Shown: positions 25,582-35,592, counted from the first letter of the stretch. The stretch: 64,000 bases of DNA from Aporhodopirellula rubra (GCF_014192335.1 NZ_JACHXU010000033.1:1-64000), one strand, 5' to 3'. Numbers and translations: made by a program. The notes: generated by a model from the letters alone, not told the origin.

Positions 25582-27801
25582 ATGAAGTCTCTCAGCCACA
25601 GAAAACAGCGTTGCGCGCCGCGGGGGAAAAAACGCGGTTATCGTCTGGTGCGGATCGAATCGCTTGAGAAGCGGCAACTGCTCGCCGGCGATGTCCTCGC
25701 GTCAGTGGATTCTCCGTCCGGTGAATTCGCTGACACACCGGCGGAAGTGTCATCCTCTAGCGAGCCCGTGATTCGAGATCTTTCGACCGATCGTGAGGCG
25801 GAAGGTGAGAACACAAGCTCGGTGCACTTCCGGTTCGACTACACCCACGACACCGGCTTTTTTAAGAACAACCCCGCTCGTCAAGCCTTGCTCGAACAGG
25901 CAGGGCAGTTTCTGACCGACCGGCTGAGCGATACGCTCGCCGCGATTCCGGCATCGACTTCGAGCTACACCTGGCAGGCCCATTACACCAACCCGACGTC
26001 CGGCGCGAATACGAGATTGCCGAACGGGTTTTCGGTCGCGGCAAACGAGATCGTCGTTTTCGTGGGGACACGGAATCTGCAGAGCCTCGACGAATCGTCG
26101 GTTCAGAAAACGCGGGCGCACGCTGACGGAATCAATGCACCGTTCAGCTATTCGTGCAGCACCGGGACACAGGCTCAGTGCGACGCGTTCGGTTCGACGT
26201 TGCTGACGCGAGGTGAGGGTGTCACGTCAGGCAGCGGCGCAAACGATTTTGCACCCTTCGTCGGGTCGATCAGTTTTGACAGCCGAAGCGAGACCGTGAA
26301 CGCGTGGAATTTTGATGACGAACCGCTCGAGGAAAACCAGTTGCGGTTCATGACGTTCGCCCAACACGAGCTCGCTCATATCCTCGGTCACGGTGTCTCG
26401 CAGTCGTTTATCAATCGCATCAGCGGCGGTCGTTTTAACGGTCCCAAGACTGATGCTGCTTACGTCGGATCAGGGCATGTTCCGCTTAACGGGGCACACA
26501 TCGCGCAGTCCGTGGCATCCGAACAGCCCACCATCATGACCGCCAGTATCGATTCGAATGAGCTTTTTTCGGCACTCGATTTCGCGGTTCTCGACGATAT
26601 CGGGTGGCAGTTAACCGGTGATGCGCGACCGACCGTCAACGTGACAACGCAATCTGCTGTCGTCACCGAGGGCGTCGGATCGATCGAGGTCACCGCGACG
26701 TTGTCGGCTGCCCCTTCCTCCACGATTACGATCCCGGTCTCGATCACAGGTGCGGCCGCGTCGGACATTCAGCTTTCGTCGACCGCGTTTGTCTTCGCGC
26801 CAAGCCAACGCACCGCGACCATCACCGTCAACGTCACTGACGACACGGCAGACGAAACGACCGAAGCGGTGACGATTGCTCTCAATGACATCGTCACAGT
26901 CAAGCAAGGTTCGACGACTGATTTCCGCCTGACGATCTTTGACGACGATGGTGTCGATTGGTCGAAAGTTCCGCGTTTGGATCCGGCAGCCATCGCAAAC
27001 ACGCTCGCGATCCCTGGTGATAATCAACCGCGATCGATCGTATTTCGTGCCGCGGCCTCCCAAACGCTGAGTGTCACCGCAACGAACGTGGATCAGATCA
27101 GCGAAGCGGTCCTTTTGATCGACAAGAACCAGAACGTGATCGGGCAATACGGTTCGACGGGCTTGGCGTCCGCCGCCCTCGTCAAAGACGAACCGTACGC
27201 ACTTGTGTTCTTTCCTCGACTCACCGCGAGAAATTTCTCAATCTCATTGCCTGCCGGATTTGACGCCGCCACGCCACGGACAAACGTCCTCTTCCCGCAA
27301 GACGTCAACGGAGGCGGCACCGTGACGGAAGTCGACGCGCTGCAAATCATCAATCAATTGAACCTCTCCGATGGGAACCCTTCCATCGACGCTCCCAACG
27401 TCAGTGGAGTAGGTTTCTACGATGTGTCAGGTGACAAACAAATCACGGCCGTCGACGCGTTGCAGGTGATCAATTACCTCAACAATAATGGCGCCGGTTC
27501 CGAACCCGCCGGCGAACTCACATTGGCACCTTCCCCTGATTCCGACACGACCGTGCCTCGACCGGGCGTGCAGGCAACGGCCGCGTCAGGTTTGTCTGGT
27601 GCCGATATCACGGAATTGGAGGATATTGCGATAGCCTCTGACCTGCACGGCGATAAACCGTCTGGCCTGGCGGGGTGGACTGCGGAACCCACGGTCCCCG
27701 CGACGCTCGTTTTCGTCGATCGTGTCTTCGCTGAGGATTTTTCCTCGGCTGATCCCGAACCACTTGAGCGAGAAGTCGAGCAACTTGCGGCGTTGTTGTA
27801 G
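25582..27801 (+). CDS. LEPR-XLL-type secreted metzincin with Calx-beta and dockerin repeats
   Basis: About 739 residues. The basic N-terminus ends in RIESLEKRQLLAGD, the planctomycete LEPR-XLL type motif that replaces a classic signal peptide. The protease region has HELAHILGH (HExxHxxGxxH-like zinc site, metzincin/matrixin type), followed by PTIMTAS as a probable Met-turn. A Calx-beta-like domain follows (about 350-450; TEGVGSIEVTATLS...FDDD). Next comes a dockerin-type pair, DVNGGGTVTEVDALQIINQL and DVSGDKQITAVDALQVINYL, with Ca-binding Asp/Asn positions. The tail is acidic. It probably acts at the cell surface or outside. ATG 25582 is chosen because it places the motif about 28 residues in; an in-frame ATG at 25453 is less likely. 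Confidence 0.82.
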   Translation: MKSLSHRKQRCAPRGKKRGYRLVRIESLEKRQLLAGDVLASVDSPSGEFADTPAEVSSSSEPVIRDLSTDREAEGENTSSVHFRFDYTHDTGFFKNNPARQALLEQAGQFLTDRLSDTLAAIPASTSSYTWQAHYTNPTSGANTRLPNGFSVAANEIVVFVGTRNLQSLDESSVQKTRAHADGINAPFSYSCSTGTQAQCDAFGSTLLTRGEGVTSGSGANDFAPFVGSISFDSRSETVNAWNFDDEPLEENQLRFMTFAQHELAHILGHGVSQSFINRISGGRFNGPKTDAAYVGSGHVPLNGAHIAQSVASEQPTIMTASIDSNELFSALDFAVLDDIGWQLTGDARPTVNVTTQSAVVTEGVGSIEVTATLSAAPSSTITIPVSITGAAASDIQLSSTAFVFAPSQRTATITVNVTDDTADETTEAVTIALNDIVTVKQGSTTDFRLTIFDDDGVDWSKVPRLDPAAIANTLAIPGDNQPRSIVFRAAASQTLSVTATNVDQISEAVLLIDKNQNVIGQYGSTGLASAALVKDEPYALVFFPRLTARNFSISLPAGFDAATPRTNVLFPQDVNGGGTVTEVDALQIINQLNLSDGNPSIDAPNVSGVGFYDVSGDKQITAVDALQVINYLNNNGAGSEPAGELTLAPSPDSDTTVPRPGVQATAASGLSGADITELEDIAIASDLHGDKPSGLAGWTAEPTVPATLVFVDRVFAEDFSSADPEPLEREVEQLAALL

Positions 27802-28006
27802 AGCACGGCGAGCTCAAATCTGTGCAACGCAGGGCACAGGGCATACGGTGCGAGTTCTCCCAAAATAGGTAAACCGGGCAAGACGTCCGGCGATCACGTT
27901 TTCTCTCACCCACAGTTCCGTCGAATTGGGTGCAGACCATCGAATCGACCGACCGATCCGACGAAGAACACCGATTCTTCGACCGCGATTCCCTCGGCCG
28001 TTTTCA

Positions 28007-28765
28007 ATGCTTGCAATTATCCAATCTGTTTCAGCCCTTCATCGACGTGGGCTGGATGTGTCCAAAACCTCGGTCGTCGCTTGTCTTGCAGTCGCGTTAT
28101 GTCTGTCAGGAGGTGTCAGTTCGACCGCATTCGCAGTCGATGGATCGGTCATTGAGGGAAGCGTTGGCATCTGGGCGCCGTTGCTGCCTGAACTCACCGA
28201 AGTGGGCGGTGCATCCGATTCGGGCGATTCCGTCGGGACGTTGCTGGAACTTTCTGGACACCACCGCTTTGACGGCTATTTGACCAGCGTGGAGGCGGGC
28301 GTCGAATATGGAATCACCGATACCGTCGAGATGTTCGGCTATGAATTCCTACTTCGTGATACCTGGTCTTTTGATGTCGGTGAACTCTCCGCGGGGACTG
28401 GTTTCAGCCAAATGCAGTGGGACCGCGAATGGGCAAACCGAGAAATCGGTAACGATTACACCGGTGCCAAAATTCGCGGCGGATGGGAAACGACCTTCGG
28501 CCGGCAACCTATTTGGATCGATCTCACGCTCGGGATCTACGATTTCGACGGCAGTTATGACGACGGAGTCAACAACGAAACCATTTCCAAAGTCACCACG
28601 ACGTGGGGATTGGATGTCAAAGCGGATTGTGATCGATTCGGAATTCCTATGCGTTTTGTCGGGGGAATCGACTACCTACGAGACATGACAACCTGGCACG
28701 CCGGACAGATCTCGACCGATGACGGTTTGGCGTTAACGGGTGCGGTGGAATTCCGGCTGAGATAG
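28007..28765 (+). CDS. Hypothetical exported protein, possible beta-barrel
   Basis: About 252 residues. A signal peptide is visible (VVACLAVALCLSGGVSSTAFA). The mature part has alternating polar/hydrophobic strands rich in Gly, Tyr, Trp and Asp (for example GYLTSVEAGVEYGIT, AKIRGGWETTFG, IWIDLTLGIYDFDG), and it ends VEFRLR. That looks like an outer-membrane barrel or porin-like fold, although the C-terminal residue is Arg, not the usual Phe. I recognise no family. The start is uncertain: ATG 28007, GTG 28058, or a longer form from 27926 are possible. It lies alone after the metzincin gene on the same strand. Confidence 0.6.
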   Translation: MLAIIQSVSALHRRGLDVSKTSVVACLAVALCLSGGVSSTAFAVDGSVIEGSVGIWAPLLPELTEVGGASDSGDSVGTLLELSGHHRFDGYLTSVEAGVEYGITDTVEMFGYEFLLRDTWSFDVGELSAGTGFSQMQWDREWANREIGNDYTGAKIRGGWETTFGRQPIWIDLTLGIYDFDGSYDDGVNNETISKVTTTWGLDVKADCDRFGIPMRFVGGIDYLRDMTTWHAGQISTDDGLALTGAVEFRLR

Positions 28766-29094
28766 TCCGCCGTGAACATGATGGTTGCAATCCACGGTCC
28801 CAGCCATTTCATTGGACAACGATTCGAACGCCAGAGCGACTGAAAGTGCGTTGGAGGCTCGGTGCGACACCAGTGGCTTTTCGCCGTGTGCAATCCTGCG
28901 GTGGTGAGATTGTGGATCGCCCGAGTTCGAATCGGCTCGCTCGTCGGCGGTGGTTTTCTGACCCGCTCGGCTTCCGTTTCGGCGATTCAGTCAGCGCTGG
29001 GCGTTCGGCTAATTCGCGTAAAATTAACCGCATGAAAAGGTGTTTTTTGGCGTAAGATTAGACTGCGTATTCTCAATGCCTCGCGAGTCTTTTC
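28766..29094. other. Intergenic region
   Basis: About 330 bases between two plus-strand genes. The right end has TAAGAT (29053-29058) directly followed by TAGACT (29059-29064), either of which could be a -10 box for the hydrolase gene, but no good -35 is visible. No RNA or coding signal was seen. A GTTCGAATC stretch near 28927 resembles a tRNA T-loop but has no matching stem. Confidence 0.45.
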
Positions 29095-30270
29095 ATGCCC
29101 ACTCTTCGTCCGTTCGGTCTTCTGCCAGTGCTCTGTTTCTCCTTCGCCGGAGCGACGCTGGCGAGCGGGCAAACGTTTTCCTCCGGGCCGTCGATTGTTC
29201 AGTTCGATGTCGTCGAATCTGGCGATGTGCAATCTGGCGAGGGGGCAGATGACAGTTTGCAGGCAGTTGATCAGCCATCCGTTGACGATGAAGTCAGTCC
29301 CGAGCCAAGCGGCATCGAGCCGGCAGTTTCGACGGATTTGCCTGAGGAGGTTATTGAGCAGCGGTTGCAGGCAACGCCGACCGCAGAATTTGATGCCCGA
29401 GCGAACGATGAGATTTGGTTGGTCAGCAGCCGGCACCTCCGGTCGCGAGGTGGTAGCGTCGAACATCTCGACGTGCGGCGACGCGTCGATGGTTCACGGT
29501 GGCAATCCGAGTCGCCGCATTCGCTTCTTGGGAGCGACCCGACGGGATGGAATCGTCCCGTGGTCATCTTCGTCCATGGCAATCGCTGGGATTTGAACAC
29601 GGCGATCCGACGCGGGCTTCAGGGTTACGACCAGACAATCGTCCCGTGGGACGAGGCGCCGTCGATTCGTTACGTGATTTGGACTTGGCCGGCGGACGAG
29701 ATCCCCGGCCCGATTCGAGACGTCCGAGTCAAAGCGTCCAAGGCCGATCAGCATTCGTTTCACCTCGCCCGTTTTCTAAACGGGATTTCCCCGCAAACGC
29801 CCATCTCCTTGATGGGATTCAGCTACGGTGGACGCGTCGCGTTGGGGGCACTTCATCTCATGGGGGGAGGTCGCGTTGACGGATGTGGTTTGGAAACCAC
29901 GACTGGAATGACCCCTGCAGGCTATCCATCGCATCGGGTTAATTTGACGTTGGTCGTTCCCGCGATTCGCAACAGTTGCTTGATCGGCACGCGTTCGAAA
30001 GCCTACAGCCAAATCAATCACCTGTTTTTGGTCTACAACAGTCGCGACAAGTATTTGGGGCTGTTCAAATTCACTCGATTTAGCGGAAAGACACCCGCTC
30101 TTGGATACACCGGTATTTGTGGCTTGAACCGCCTCGCCGATCACCCGTATCGTGTGGATCAATTTAACGCATCACGCGCCGTTGGTGCCGAACACTCGTT
30201 TTTAGAATACATTAGCGACCATCGAGTCGAGGCACGCTTACGCAATCACTTGCTCACGCCGACGCGATAA
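29095..30270 (+). CDS. Exported alpha/beta hydrolase-like protein
   Basis: A 391-residue protein with a signal peptide (LLPVLCFSFAGATLASG) and an acidic spacer. An alpha/beta-hydrolase core follows, with VVIFVHGNRWD (oxyanion strand) and the nucleophile elbow LMGFSYGGRVALGAL, Ser near residue 246. A late His (VGAEHSFLEYI) could complete the triad. The middle region (TWPADEIPGPIRDVRVKA) resembles the DUF900-type hydrolases found in planctomycetes. The substrate, ester or lipid, cannot be told. It stands alone between two other-function genes. The hydrolase fold is fairly sure. Confidence 0.78.
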   Translation: MPTLRPFGLLPVLCFSFAGATLASGQTFSSGPSIVQFDVVESGDVQSGEGADDSLQAVDQPSVDDEVSPEPSGIEPAVSTDLPEEVIEQRLQATPTAEFDARANDEIWLVSSRHLRSRGGSVEHLDVRRRVDGSRWQSESPHSLLGSDPTGWNRPVVIFVHGNRWDLNTAIRRGLQGYDQTIVPWDEAPSIRYVIWTWPADEIPGPIRDVRVKASKADQHSFHLARFLNGISPQTPISLMGFSYGGRVALGALHLMGGGRVDGCGLETTTGMTPAGYPSHRVNLTLVVPAIRNSCLIGTRSKAYSQINHLFLVYNSRDKYLGLFKFTRFSGKTPALGYTGICGLNRLADHPYRVDQFNASRAVGAEHSFLEYISDHRVEARLRNHLLTPTR

Positions 30271-30497
30271 TGATTGGCGAATGCCATTTGCGAAGTTCTT
30301 CGCGGTGGAGGGCGTTGAATCGTGATGCGGTGAGTTGCGTCGTCGTGATGCAAAAGGCGGTGCCGTGCACGAGGGCATGAATTCCTGGTGAGGGGGTTTG
30401 GGAGTGCCTCGAAACCTCGTCCGACCGGCCGTTGGACGCGCGATGTTCCCCGCTACGATTGATCCGCCCCTCGTTAATTTCACACGGAAGTGACCGA

Positions 30498-32330
30498 ATG
30501 AAACCTCAGGCTACTGCAACTTCGGCGACCGATTTGCTGGCGACCGATTTGCCGGCGGACAAACGATCGGCAAGGGGCACGTGGATCGCCTCGTTAGCAT
30601 CGGTCACAATGCTGTCCCTGTGCGGTCCGGCAACGAATCTATGGTTCCTGTCGTTCGCCGCGATCTCGCCTCTCTTTTTGATTTCGCGGAATGAATCGCG
30701 GATGTGGAAGTTGGCCGTTTACGCGTCGTTCTTTGGGTACTTTTTCGTTTCGTTGCAGGGGCTTCGGTACGCACATCCCTTGATGATCTTTCCGCTCATT
30801 GCGCTGGCGGGCTACCTCGCGGTTTATCCGTTGCTGTTCGTCGCCATGCTGAAACAGTATGAGCGGACGACGAGTTCAGTATCGAGTCGTTTCTCAGGAG
30901 TGTTTCGGCTCATTCCGCTGTCGTTGGTGGCGGGCGTTATTTGGGTCGGCGGTGAGTTTGTACGGAACTACTTCGCAACGGGCATCTCGGTGCTCATGCT
31001 CGGTCATTCGCTCGCGGCGATGCCGTCTCCGACTCTAATACAAATTGCCGATTGCTTTGGCACCTACGGAGTCAGCTTTCTAATCGTCTTGGCCAACGCG
31101 GCGGTTGCCGACGTCGTCTTTGGCAAATGGTTGAAAGAGGGGCAGGCATCAAGCTCGCAATCGGATTCGGTTGAACGGTCACCGAGGCGATGGAGTCACG
31201 CCTGCTCGAGTTATCGTACGTCGGTTCCGATCGCGTTTGCGGCACTGTTGTTCACGCATGCCTATGGGCAGCGTGCACTCGACTATCCAACCGTCGATTC
31301 GGAGACCACATTTATGCTGGTGGGGCGTGACGAACAGACGGAGTACCAGCAAGACTATCAGCGCGAGTTGGATATCTTCTCTGCGTATGCTCGGCAATCC
31401 ATCGACGCGGTCCGTGGAGGTAACCGCCCGATTGACGCGATCGTTTGGCCCGAATCGATGTTGTCAGGCGGCCAGCCCTGGTATATCGCAGAAGAGAATC
31501 TGACCGTTCCTGCTGAAATGCGTGGCGAGGGAATGACGGTTAGCCAAATGCGTCAAATCATCGCGCAAACACAGGGCGATTTCACCCGCCGATCCGTCGA
31601 CCTTGTAACGGCGATGAAAGATGACAAGACAATTCGATCACCATCAATCATCGGCGGATGCGGCGTGGTGAGATATGGTGAAACCGCGAAGCAGTTCAGT
31701 GGCGTGATCCATGTTGGAAGCGATGGTCAGGTTCGCGATACCTACGCGAAAAATCACTTGGTCATGTTCGGTGAATACATTCCGTTGATCAAATCGATTC
31801 CGGTTCTCAAAGAGATGGTTCCACCGGGATTGGGACTGGATGCTGGAACTGGGCCTGCCGTTTTCGACATCGGCGCGGCGAGAGTGTTGCCGAACCTGTG
31901 TATCGAAACGGCCGTCGAACGCATCACCGTCAATCACATGCGAACCATCTTGGATCGCGACGCCGCCTCGCTGCCGAACGTGATCGTGACGCTGACCAAT
32001 GATGCTTGGTTTGATCACAGCGCCGTCGTCGCACATCACCTCCGGTGCGCGCAAATGGTCGCCATCGGATGCCGGCGTCCGATCTTGTCGGCAGCCAACG
32101 GTGGTCCGACGGCCTGGATCGACAGCAGCGGTCGCGTTGTCGAAAAGTTAGGGTTCGACGTTGCTGGTGAAATCACCGCGACCCCAAAGGTCGACGACCG
32201 TGTTAGCACTTATGTGCGATACGGCGCGTCGTTCGCTTTCCCGATGGGCGTCGCCTGGATCGCGGGATTGCTTGCCGTGCTTAGTAAGCTTTGGCGAAGA
32301 CGGCCATTTTTTCAGCGGGGCGACCGGTAA
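30498..32330 (+). CDS. lnt: Apolipoprotein N-acyltransferase
   Basis: A 610-residue Lnt, which adds the third acyl chain to the N-terminal Cys of lipoproteins at the inner membrane. Six or so N-terminal membrane helices precede a nitrilase domain. The catalytic Glu is in IVWPESML, the Lys in YAKNHLVMFGEYIPL, and the Cys in LPNLCIETAVE. The segment between helices and nitrilase is longer than in E. coli (512 residues in total there). ATG 30498 has a GGAAG ribosome site 7 bases upstream and is preferred over an in-frame start at 30432. Its last 50 bases overlap the 3' end of the convergent proS gene. Confidence 0.92.
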   Translation: MKPQATATSATDLLATDLPADKRSARGTWIASLASVTMLSLCGPATNLWFLSFAAISPLFLISRNESRMWKLAVYASFFGYFFVSLQGLRYAHPLMIFPLIALAGYLAVYPLLFVAMLKQYERTTSSVSSRFSGVFRLIPLSLVAGVIWVGGEFVRNYFATGISVLMLGHSLAAMPSPTLIQIADCFGTYGVSFLIVLANAAVADVVFGKWLKEGQASSSQSDSVERSPRRWSHACSSYRTSVPIAFAALLFTHAYGQRALDYPTVDSETTFMLVGRDEQTEYQQDYQRELDIFSAYARQSIDAVRGGNRPIDAIVWPESMLSGGQPWYIAEENLTVPAEMRGEGMTVSQMRQIIAQTQGDFTRRSVDLVTAMKDDKTIRSPSIIGGCGVVRYGETAKQFSGVIHVGSDGQVRDTYAKNHLVMFGEYIPLIKSIPVLKEMVPPGLGLDAGTGPAVFDIGAARVLPNLCIETAVERITVNHMRTILDRDAASLPNVIVTLTNDAWFDHSAVVAHHLRCAQMVAIGCRRPILSAANGGPTAWIDSSGRVVEKLGFDVAGEITATPKVDDRVSTYVRYGASFAFPMGVAWIAGLLAVLSKLWRRRPFFQRGDR

Positions 32331-33780
32331 AGAAGCACGTCCCTGGTTCGTCGTTGCCATCACGTGGCACGCAACGAATCGTGACTTTGAGTTCCTTTAG
32401 CAACGGTTCGATCGCGTCTTCGTCGGCGAAATAGCAATTGGCAAAACCGCCGTGAATTTTGTCTTCGTCCTTGGTCGTGAAGAATTCGCGGAATTCGGTC
32501 TCACTGGTGATGTTCACCGTGTTGGATTCTCGCAGCTCGAGTGCGGCGGCAAACAATTCGCTTTGCAACGTTTCGAGTTTGTCTGAAATCGTGCTGACGA
32601 TTTCCTCACGCGAGATCCCAAAGCTCTTCGGTTGGTTGCGAACACTGCAGAAGACGCTGCCTTTGGCGATGTCTTTGGGACCGACCTCTAATCGAATCGG
32701 GACGCCCCGTTTGACGTGATACCATTTCTTCTCGCCGCCTCGAATGTCGCGGTCATCAATGATGACGCGAACCGGAGCGCCGGCGTAGGTTTGAGCCGCG
32801 AGCTCGGCACGCAACGAGTTGACGAATTCCATCACTTCGGTGCGTGAATCGTCTTTGTAGATGGGTTGGATCACGACTTGTGCCGGTGCCAAACGCGGCG
32901 GCAAAACGAGGCCATCGTCGTCGCTGTGCGTCATGATCAATGCGCCGATCAACCGGGTGCTGACGCCCCACGATGTCGTCCAAGCATATTCGATGCCGCC
33001 GGTTTCGCTTTGGAATTTGATCTCTTGGGCCTTGGCGAAATTCTGACCCAGGAAGTGGCTCGTGCCCGCTTGCAACGCTTTGCGGTCCTGCATCATTGCT
33101 TCGATCGACAACGTTTCGACCGCACCCGGGAATCGCTCTTTCGGTGTTTTGCTGCCGACGATCACTGGCATCGCCATCCAGTCTTGAGCGAAGTCGCGAT
33201 ACACGTCGACCATCTGTTCGGTTTCGGCGATCGCTTCCTCGGCCGTTGCGTGAACGGTATGTCCTTCCTGCCAAAGGAACTCAGCGGTCCGCAAGAACAT
33301 CCGTGTCCGCATTTCCCAGCGGACGACGTTGGCCCATTGGTTGATGAGGATCGGCAGATCGCGGTAGCTCTGTACCCATTTGGCGTAGGTTGCACCGATG
33401 ATCGTTTCGCTGGTGGGCCGAACGATCAGAGGTTCTTCGAGTTTTCCGGCCGGACGCAATCCGCCATCGGGGTCGGGCTCGAGTCGGTGGTGAGTTACGA
33501 CGGCGCACTCTTTGGCAAAACCTTCGACGTGTTCGGCTTCCTTCTCGAGGTAGCTCATTGGAATGAACAGCGGGAAGTACGCGTTCTGGTGCCCGGTCGC
33601 TTTGAACATGTCATCGAGGGCACGTTGAATGTTCTCCCAAAGTTGATAGCCCCACGGCTTGATCACCATGCACCCACGCACGGGCGAGTTCTCGGCCAAA
33701 TCAGCCGCACGAATCACCTGCTGATACCACTCGGGATAATCGGCCTCACGAGTTGGGCTGATCGCTGTCTTTGGGGCCAT
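32281..33780 (-). CDS. proS: Prolyl-tRNA synthetase, archaeal/eukaryotic-type
   Basis: A 499-residue class II ProRS that charges tRNA-Pro. It is the short, archaeal/eukaryotic-like form without the editing insertion of typical bacterial ProRS. Class II motifs are visible: YFPLFIPMSYL, then LIVRPTSETII and VVRWEMRTRMFLRTAEFLWQEGHT (motif 2). TSWGVSTRLIGALIMTHSDDDGLVLPP leads to motif 3. The anticodon-binding domain and a C-terminal zinc-like domain ending FAKAY follow; a terminal Tyr is characteristic of this type. ATG 33780 begins the conserved sequence; an in-frame extension to 33870 is unlikely. The terminal 16 codons lie in the overlap with lnt. Confidence 0.95.
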   Translation of the reverse strand: MAPKTAISPTREADYPEWYQQVIRAADLAENSPVRGCMVIKPWGYQLWENIQRALDDMFKATGHQNAYFPLFIPMSYLEKEAEHVEGFAKECAVVTHHRLEPDPDGGLRPAGKLEEPLIVRPTSETIIGATYAKWVQSYRDLPILINQWANVVRWEMRTRMFLRTAEFLWQEGHTVHATAEEAIAETEQMVDVYRDFAQDWMAMPVIVGSKTPKERFPGAVETLSIEAMMQDRKALQAGTSHFLGQNFAKAQEIKFQSETGGIEYAWTTSWGVSTRLIGALIMTHSDDDGLVLPPRLAPAQVVIQPIYKDDSRTEVMEFVNSLRAELAAQTYAGAPVRVIIDDRDIRGGEKKWYHVKRGVPIRLEVGPKDIAKGSVFCSVRNQPKSFGISREEIVSTISDKLETLQSELFAAALELRESNTVNITSETEFREFFTTKDEDKIHGGFANCYFADEDAIEPLLKELKVTIRCVPRDGNDEPGTCFFTGRPAEKMAVFAKAY

Positions 33781-34084
33781 AGGACGAGGGTTGAGAGTTA
33801 GGAGGTTTGAGAGAAAAAACGGACGAAGCCGACAACGACGGACAGTACCGCGCATCGAACACGGTGACAACGTTCACCACTGCGTGATTTCCGCATCGAA
33901 AGCGAGATTGGAACGCTTTGTTGTGCGTTCTAGATCTCGCGTTGCAGAGATGAGTGGTAGATCACGGGCAAGCCACACGGCCTCTCTAGGGAAGCCGGTC
34001 TGTTGTTGGATCGCTCCGTTTCATCACGTGCTGGTCGGTGCTCGCGTTCCCGGATGCAACGCTCAGGGAGTGATGGCCCGCGAA
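33781..34084. other. Intergenic region upstream of proS
   Basis: About 300 bases between carA and proS, both on the minus strand. It should hold the proS promoter. The minus-strand leader just upstream of the proS start is pyrimidine-rich with no Shine-Dalgarno. I saw no T-box-like stem or RNA gene. A long plus-strand open frame here is antisense to carA and looks like a shadow. Confidence 0.45.
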
Positions 34085-35269
34085 CTAGCTGCTCGGTTGG
34101 GCCGCAGTGAGGCTTTCCTGGAACTGCTGGAACAGGTAGTGGCTGTCGTGGGGGCCGGCGGCGGCTTCGGGGTGATACTGAACCGCGAAAGCGTCGGCTT
34201 CACGGTGACGCACTCCTGCGATCGTATCGTCGTTGAGGTGACGGTGGGTCACCTCAAGGCAATCCGGCAGGTCCTTGTCATCGACAGCGAAACCGTGATT
34301 CTGAGTCGTGATTTCGACTTTCTCCGTCTTGACGTTGAAGACTGGTTGGTTGGCACCACGATGGCCGAATTTCAACTTGAACGTCTTCGCACCACATGCG
34401 AGTGACAAGAGTTGATGGCCCAGGCAAATTCCGAACACGGGCACTTTGCCGATCAAATTCGAAATGGATTCGTGAGCGTACGTCAACGGTTCCGGGTCGC
34501 CAGGTCCGTTCGATAAGAACACGCCGGTCGGTTCGAGACGCAGGATATCGTCCGCCGATGTGTTTCCAGGAACGATCGTCACGCGGTTTCCTCGTGATCG
34601 CAGGTGGCGAGGGATATTCCATTTCATCCCAAAGTCCATGCACACGACGTGAGGGCGATCGGAATCGTCGACGTTGTCCGCGTTGGTCACGATTTTCGCG
34701 CCGCGGGCAACTTCGACCGCTGTCCATTCGTCGAGTTCGTGTGTCCACATTTCTTGCTGACCGGGCATCACTTCCTTGACCAAGTCACGGCCGACGAGGC
34801 TCGGTGCGGCCTTGGCTTTGGCGACGAGCGATGCGTCATCGAGGTCTTCGGTCGACAAGATCCCTTGCATCGCGCCGACGCTTCGGATGCGTCGCACGAG
34901 GGCGCGAGTGTCCACACCCATCAGTCCCATCACGTTGTTGCGGGCCAAGTATTCGGCCAGCGGACCTTCGGATCGATAGTTACTGTGAATCCGACTCTCG
35001 TTGCGGATCACAAATCCGGCTAGCGATGTGCCTTGTCGTTCAACGTCGATCGAGTTGACGCCGTAGTTGCCGATTTCCGGATAGGTCATCGTGACAATCT
35101 GGCCGCAATAGCTTGGATCCGTCAGGATTTCCTGGTAGCCGGTCATCGACGTGTTGAAGACGACCTCGCCGGCCACCTCTCCGGTGGCACCGAGTGAGCG
35201 GCCTGAATAGACCGTGCCATCCTGGAGAGCGAGTTTTGCCGGTTTGGAAACGTTATTTGAATCGGTCAT
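34085..35269 (-). CDS. carA: Carbamoyl-phosphate synthase small subunit
   Basis: A 394-residue glutamine amidotransferase subunit that releases ammonia from glutamine for carbamoyl phosphate, feeding arginine and pyrimidine synthesis. The N-terminal CPSase domain starts ALQDGTVYSGRSLGA and has NTSMTGYQEILTDPSY. The class I amidotransferase domain has FLSNGPGDPE, the catalytic Cys in GICLGHQLL, TQNHGFAV, and the His/Glu pair in VQYHPEAAAGPHDS. ATG 35269 starts the usual N-terminus; ATG 35296 is in frame. The large subunit carB is not adjacent, so the two are encoded apart. Confidence 0.96.
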   Translation of the reverse strand: MTDSNNVSKPAKLALQDGTVYSGRSLGATGEVAGEVVFNTSMTGYQEILTDPSYCGQIVTMTYPEIGNYGVNSIDVERQGTSLAGFVIRNESRIHSNYRSEGPLAEYLARNNVMGLMGVDTRALVRRIRSVGAMQGILSTEDLDDASLVAKAKAAPSLVGRDLVKEVMPGQQEMWTHELDEWTAVEVARGAKIVTNADNVDDSDRPHVVCMDFGMKWNIPRHLRSRGNRVTIVPGNTSADDILRLEPTGVFLSNGPGDPEPLTYAHESISNLIGKVPVFGICLGHQLLSLACGAKTFKLKFGHRGANQPVFNVKTEKVEITTQNHGFAVDDKDLPDCLEVTHRHLNDDTIAGVRHREADAFAVQYHPEAAAGPHDSHYLFQQFQESLTAAQPSS

Positions 35270-35592
35270 AGACAATGTCTTCAGTGCGGGAGGCACACTC
35301 GCGATTAGTCGAGCTTAAAACGAGATTAAACGAAAACCGCGGGCGGCGAATTGTTTGACGAAAGTATCGCTTCGCGAATCGATCTGTTCCAGGGGTAGCC
35401 TTCACATTCTCATCACGAAAGGTACGCAAATTGCGTCTCTGCTCGCGTTCGTGAGTGACAATTACGGATGCGGCGACTTGTTAGGATGCTCAAACGTCTT
35501 CTTTTTTGCTTCGTCGCCTCACCTTTGTTGCCACACCCTCGTACCATTAAGGCACCTGACGGCGAACATCATGCCCGTTGGGAGCGTTTTCA
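35270..35592. other. Divergent intergenic region
   Basis: About 320 bases between carA (minus) and the squalene-cyclase-repeat gene (plus). It should carry both promoters. I see no attenuator-like hairpin before carA and no credible small gene. The plus-strand open frame 35355-35618 looks accidental. Confidence 0.45.

Noticed and set aside
28915-28945. T-loop-like GTTCGAATC suggesting a tRNA
   Set aside because: The flanking bases do not pair as a T-stem, and no acceptor stem or anticodon arm can be built.
33791-34405. 204-codon plus-strand frame as a gene
   Set aside because: Its second half is antisense to carA, whose reading is unambiguous.
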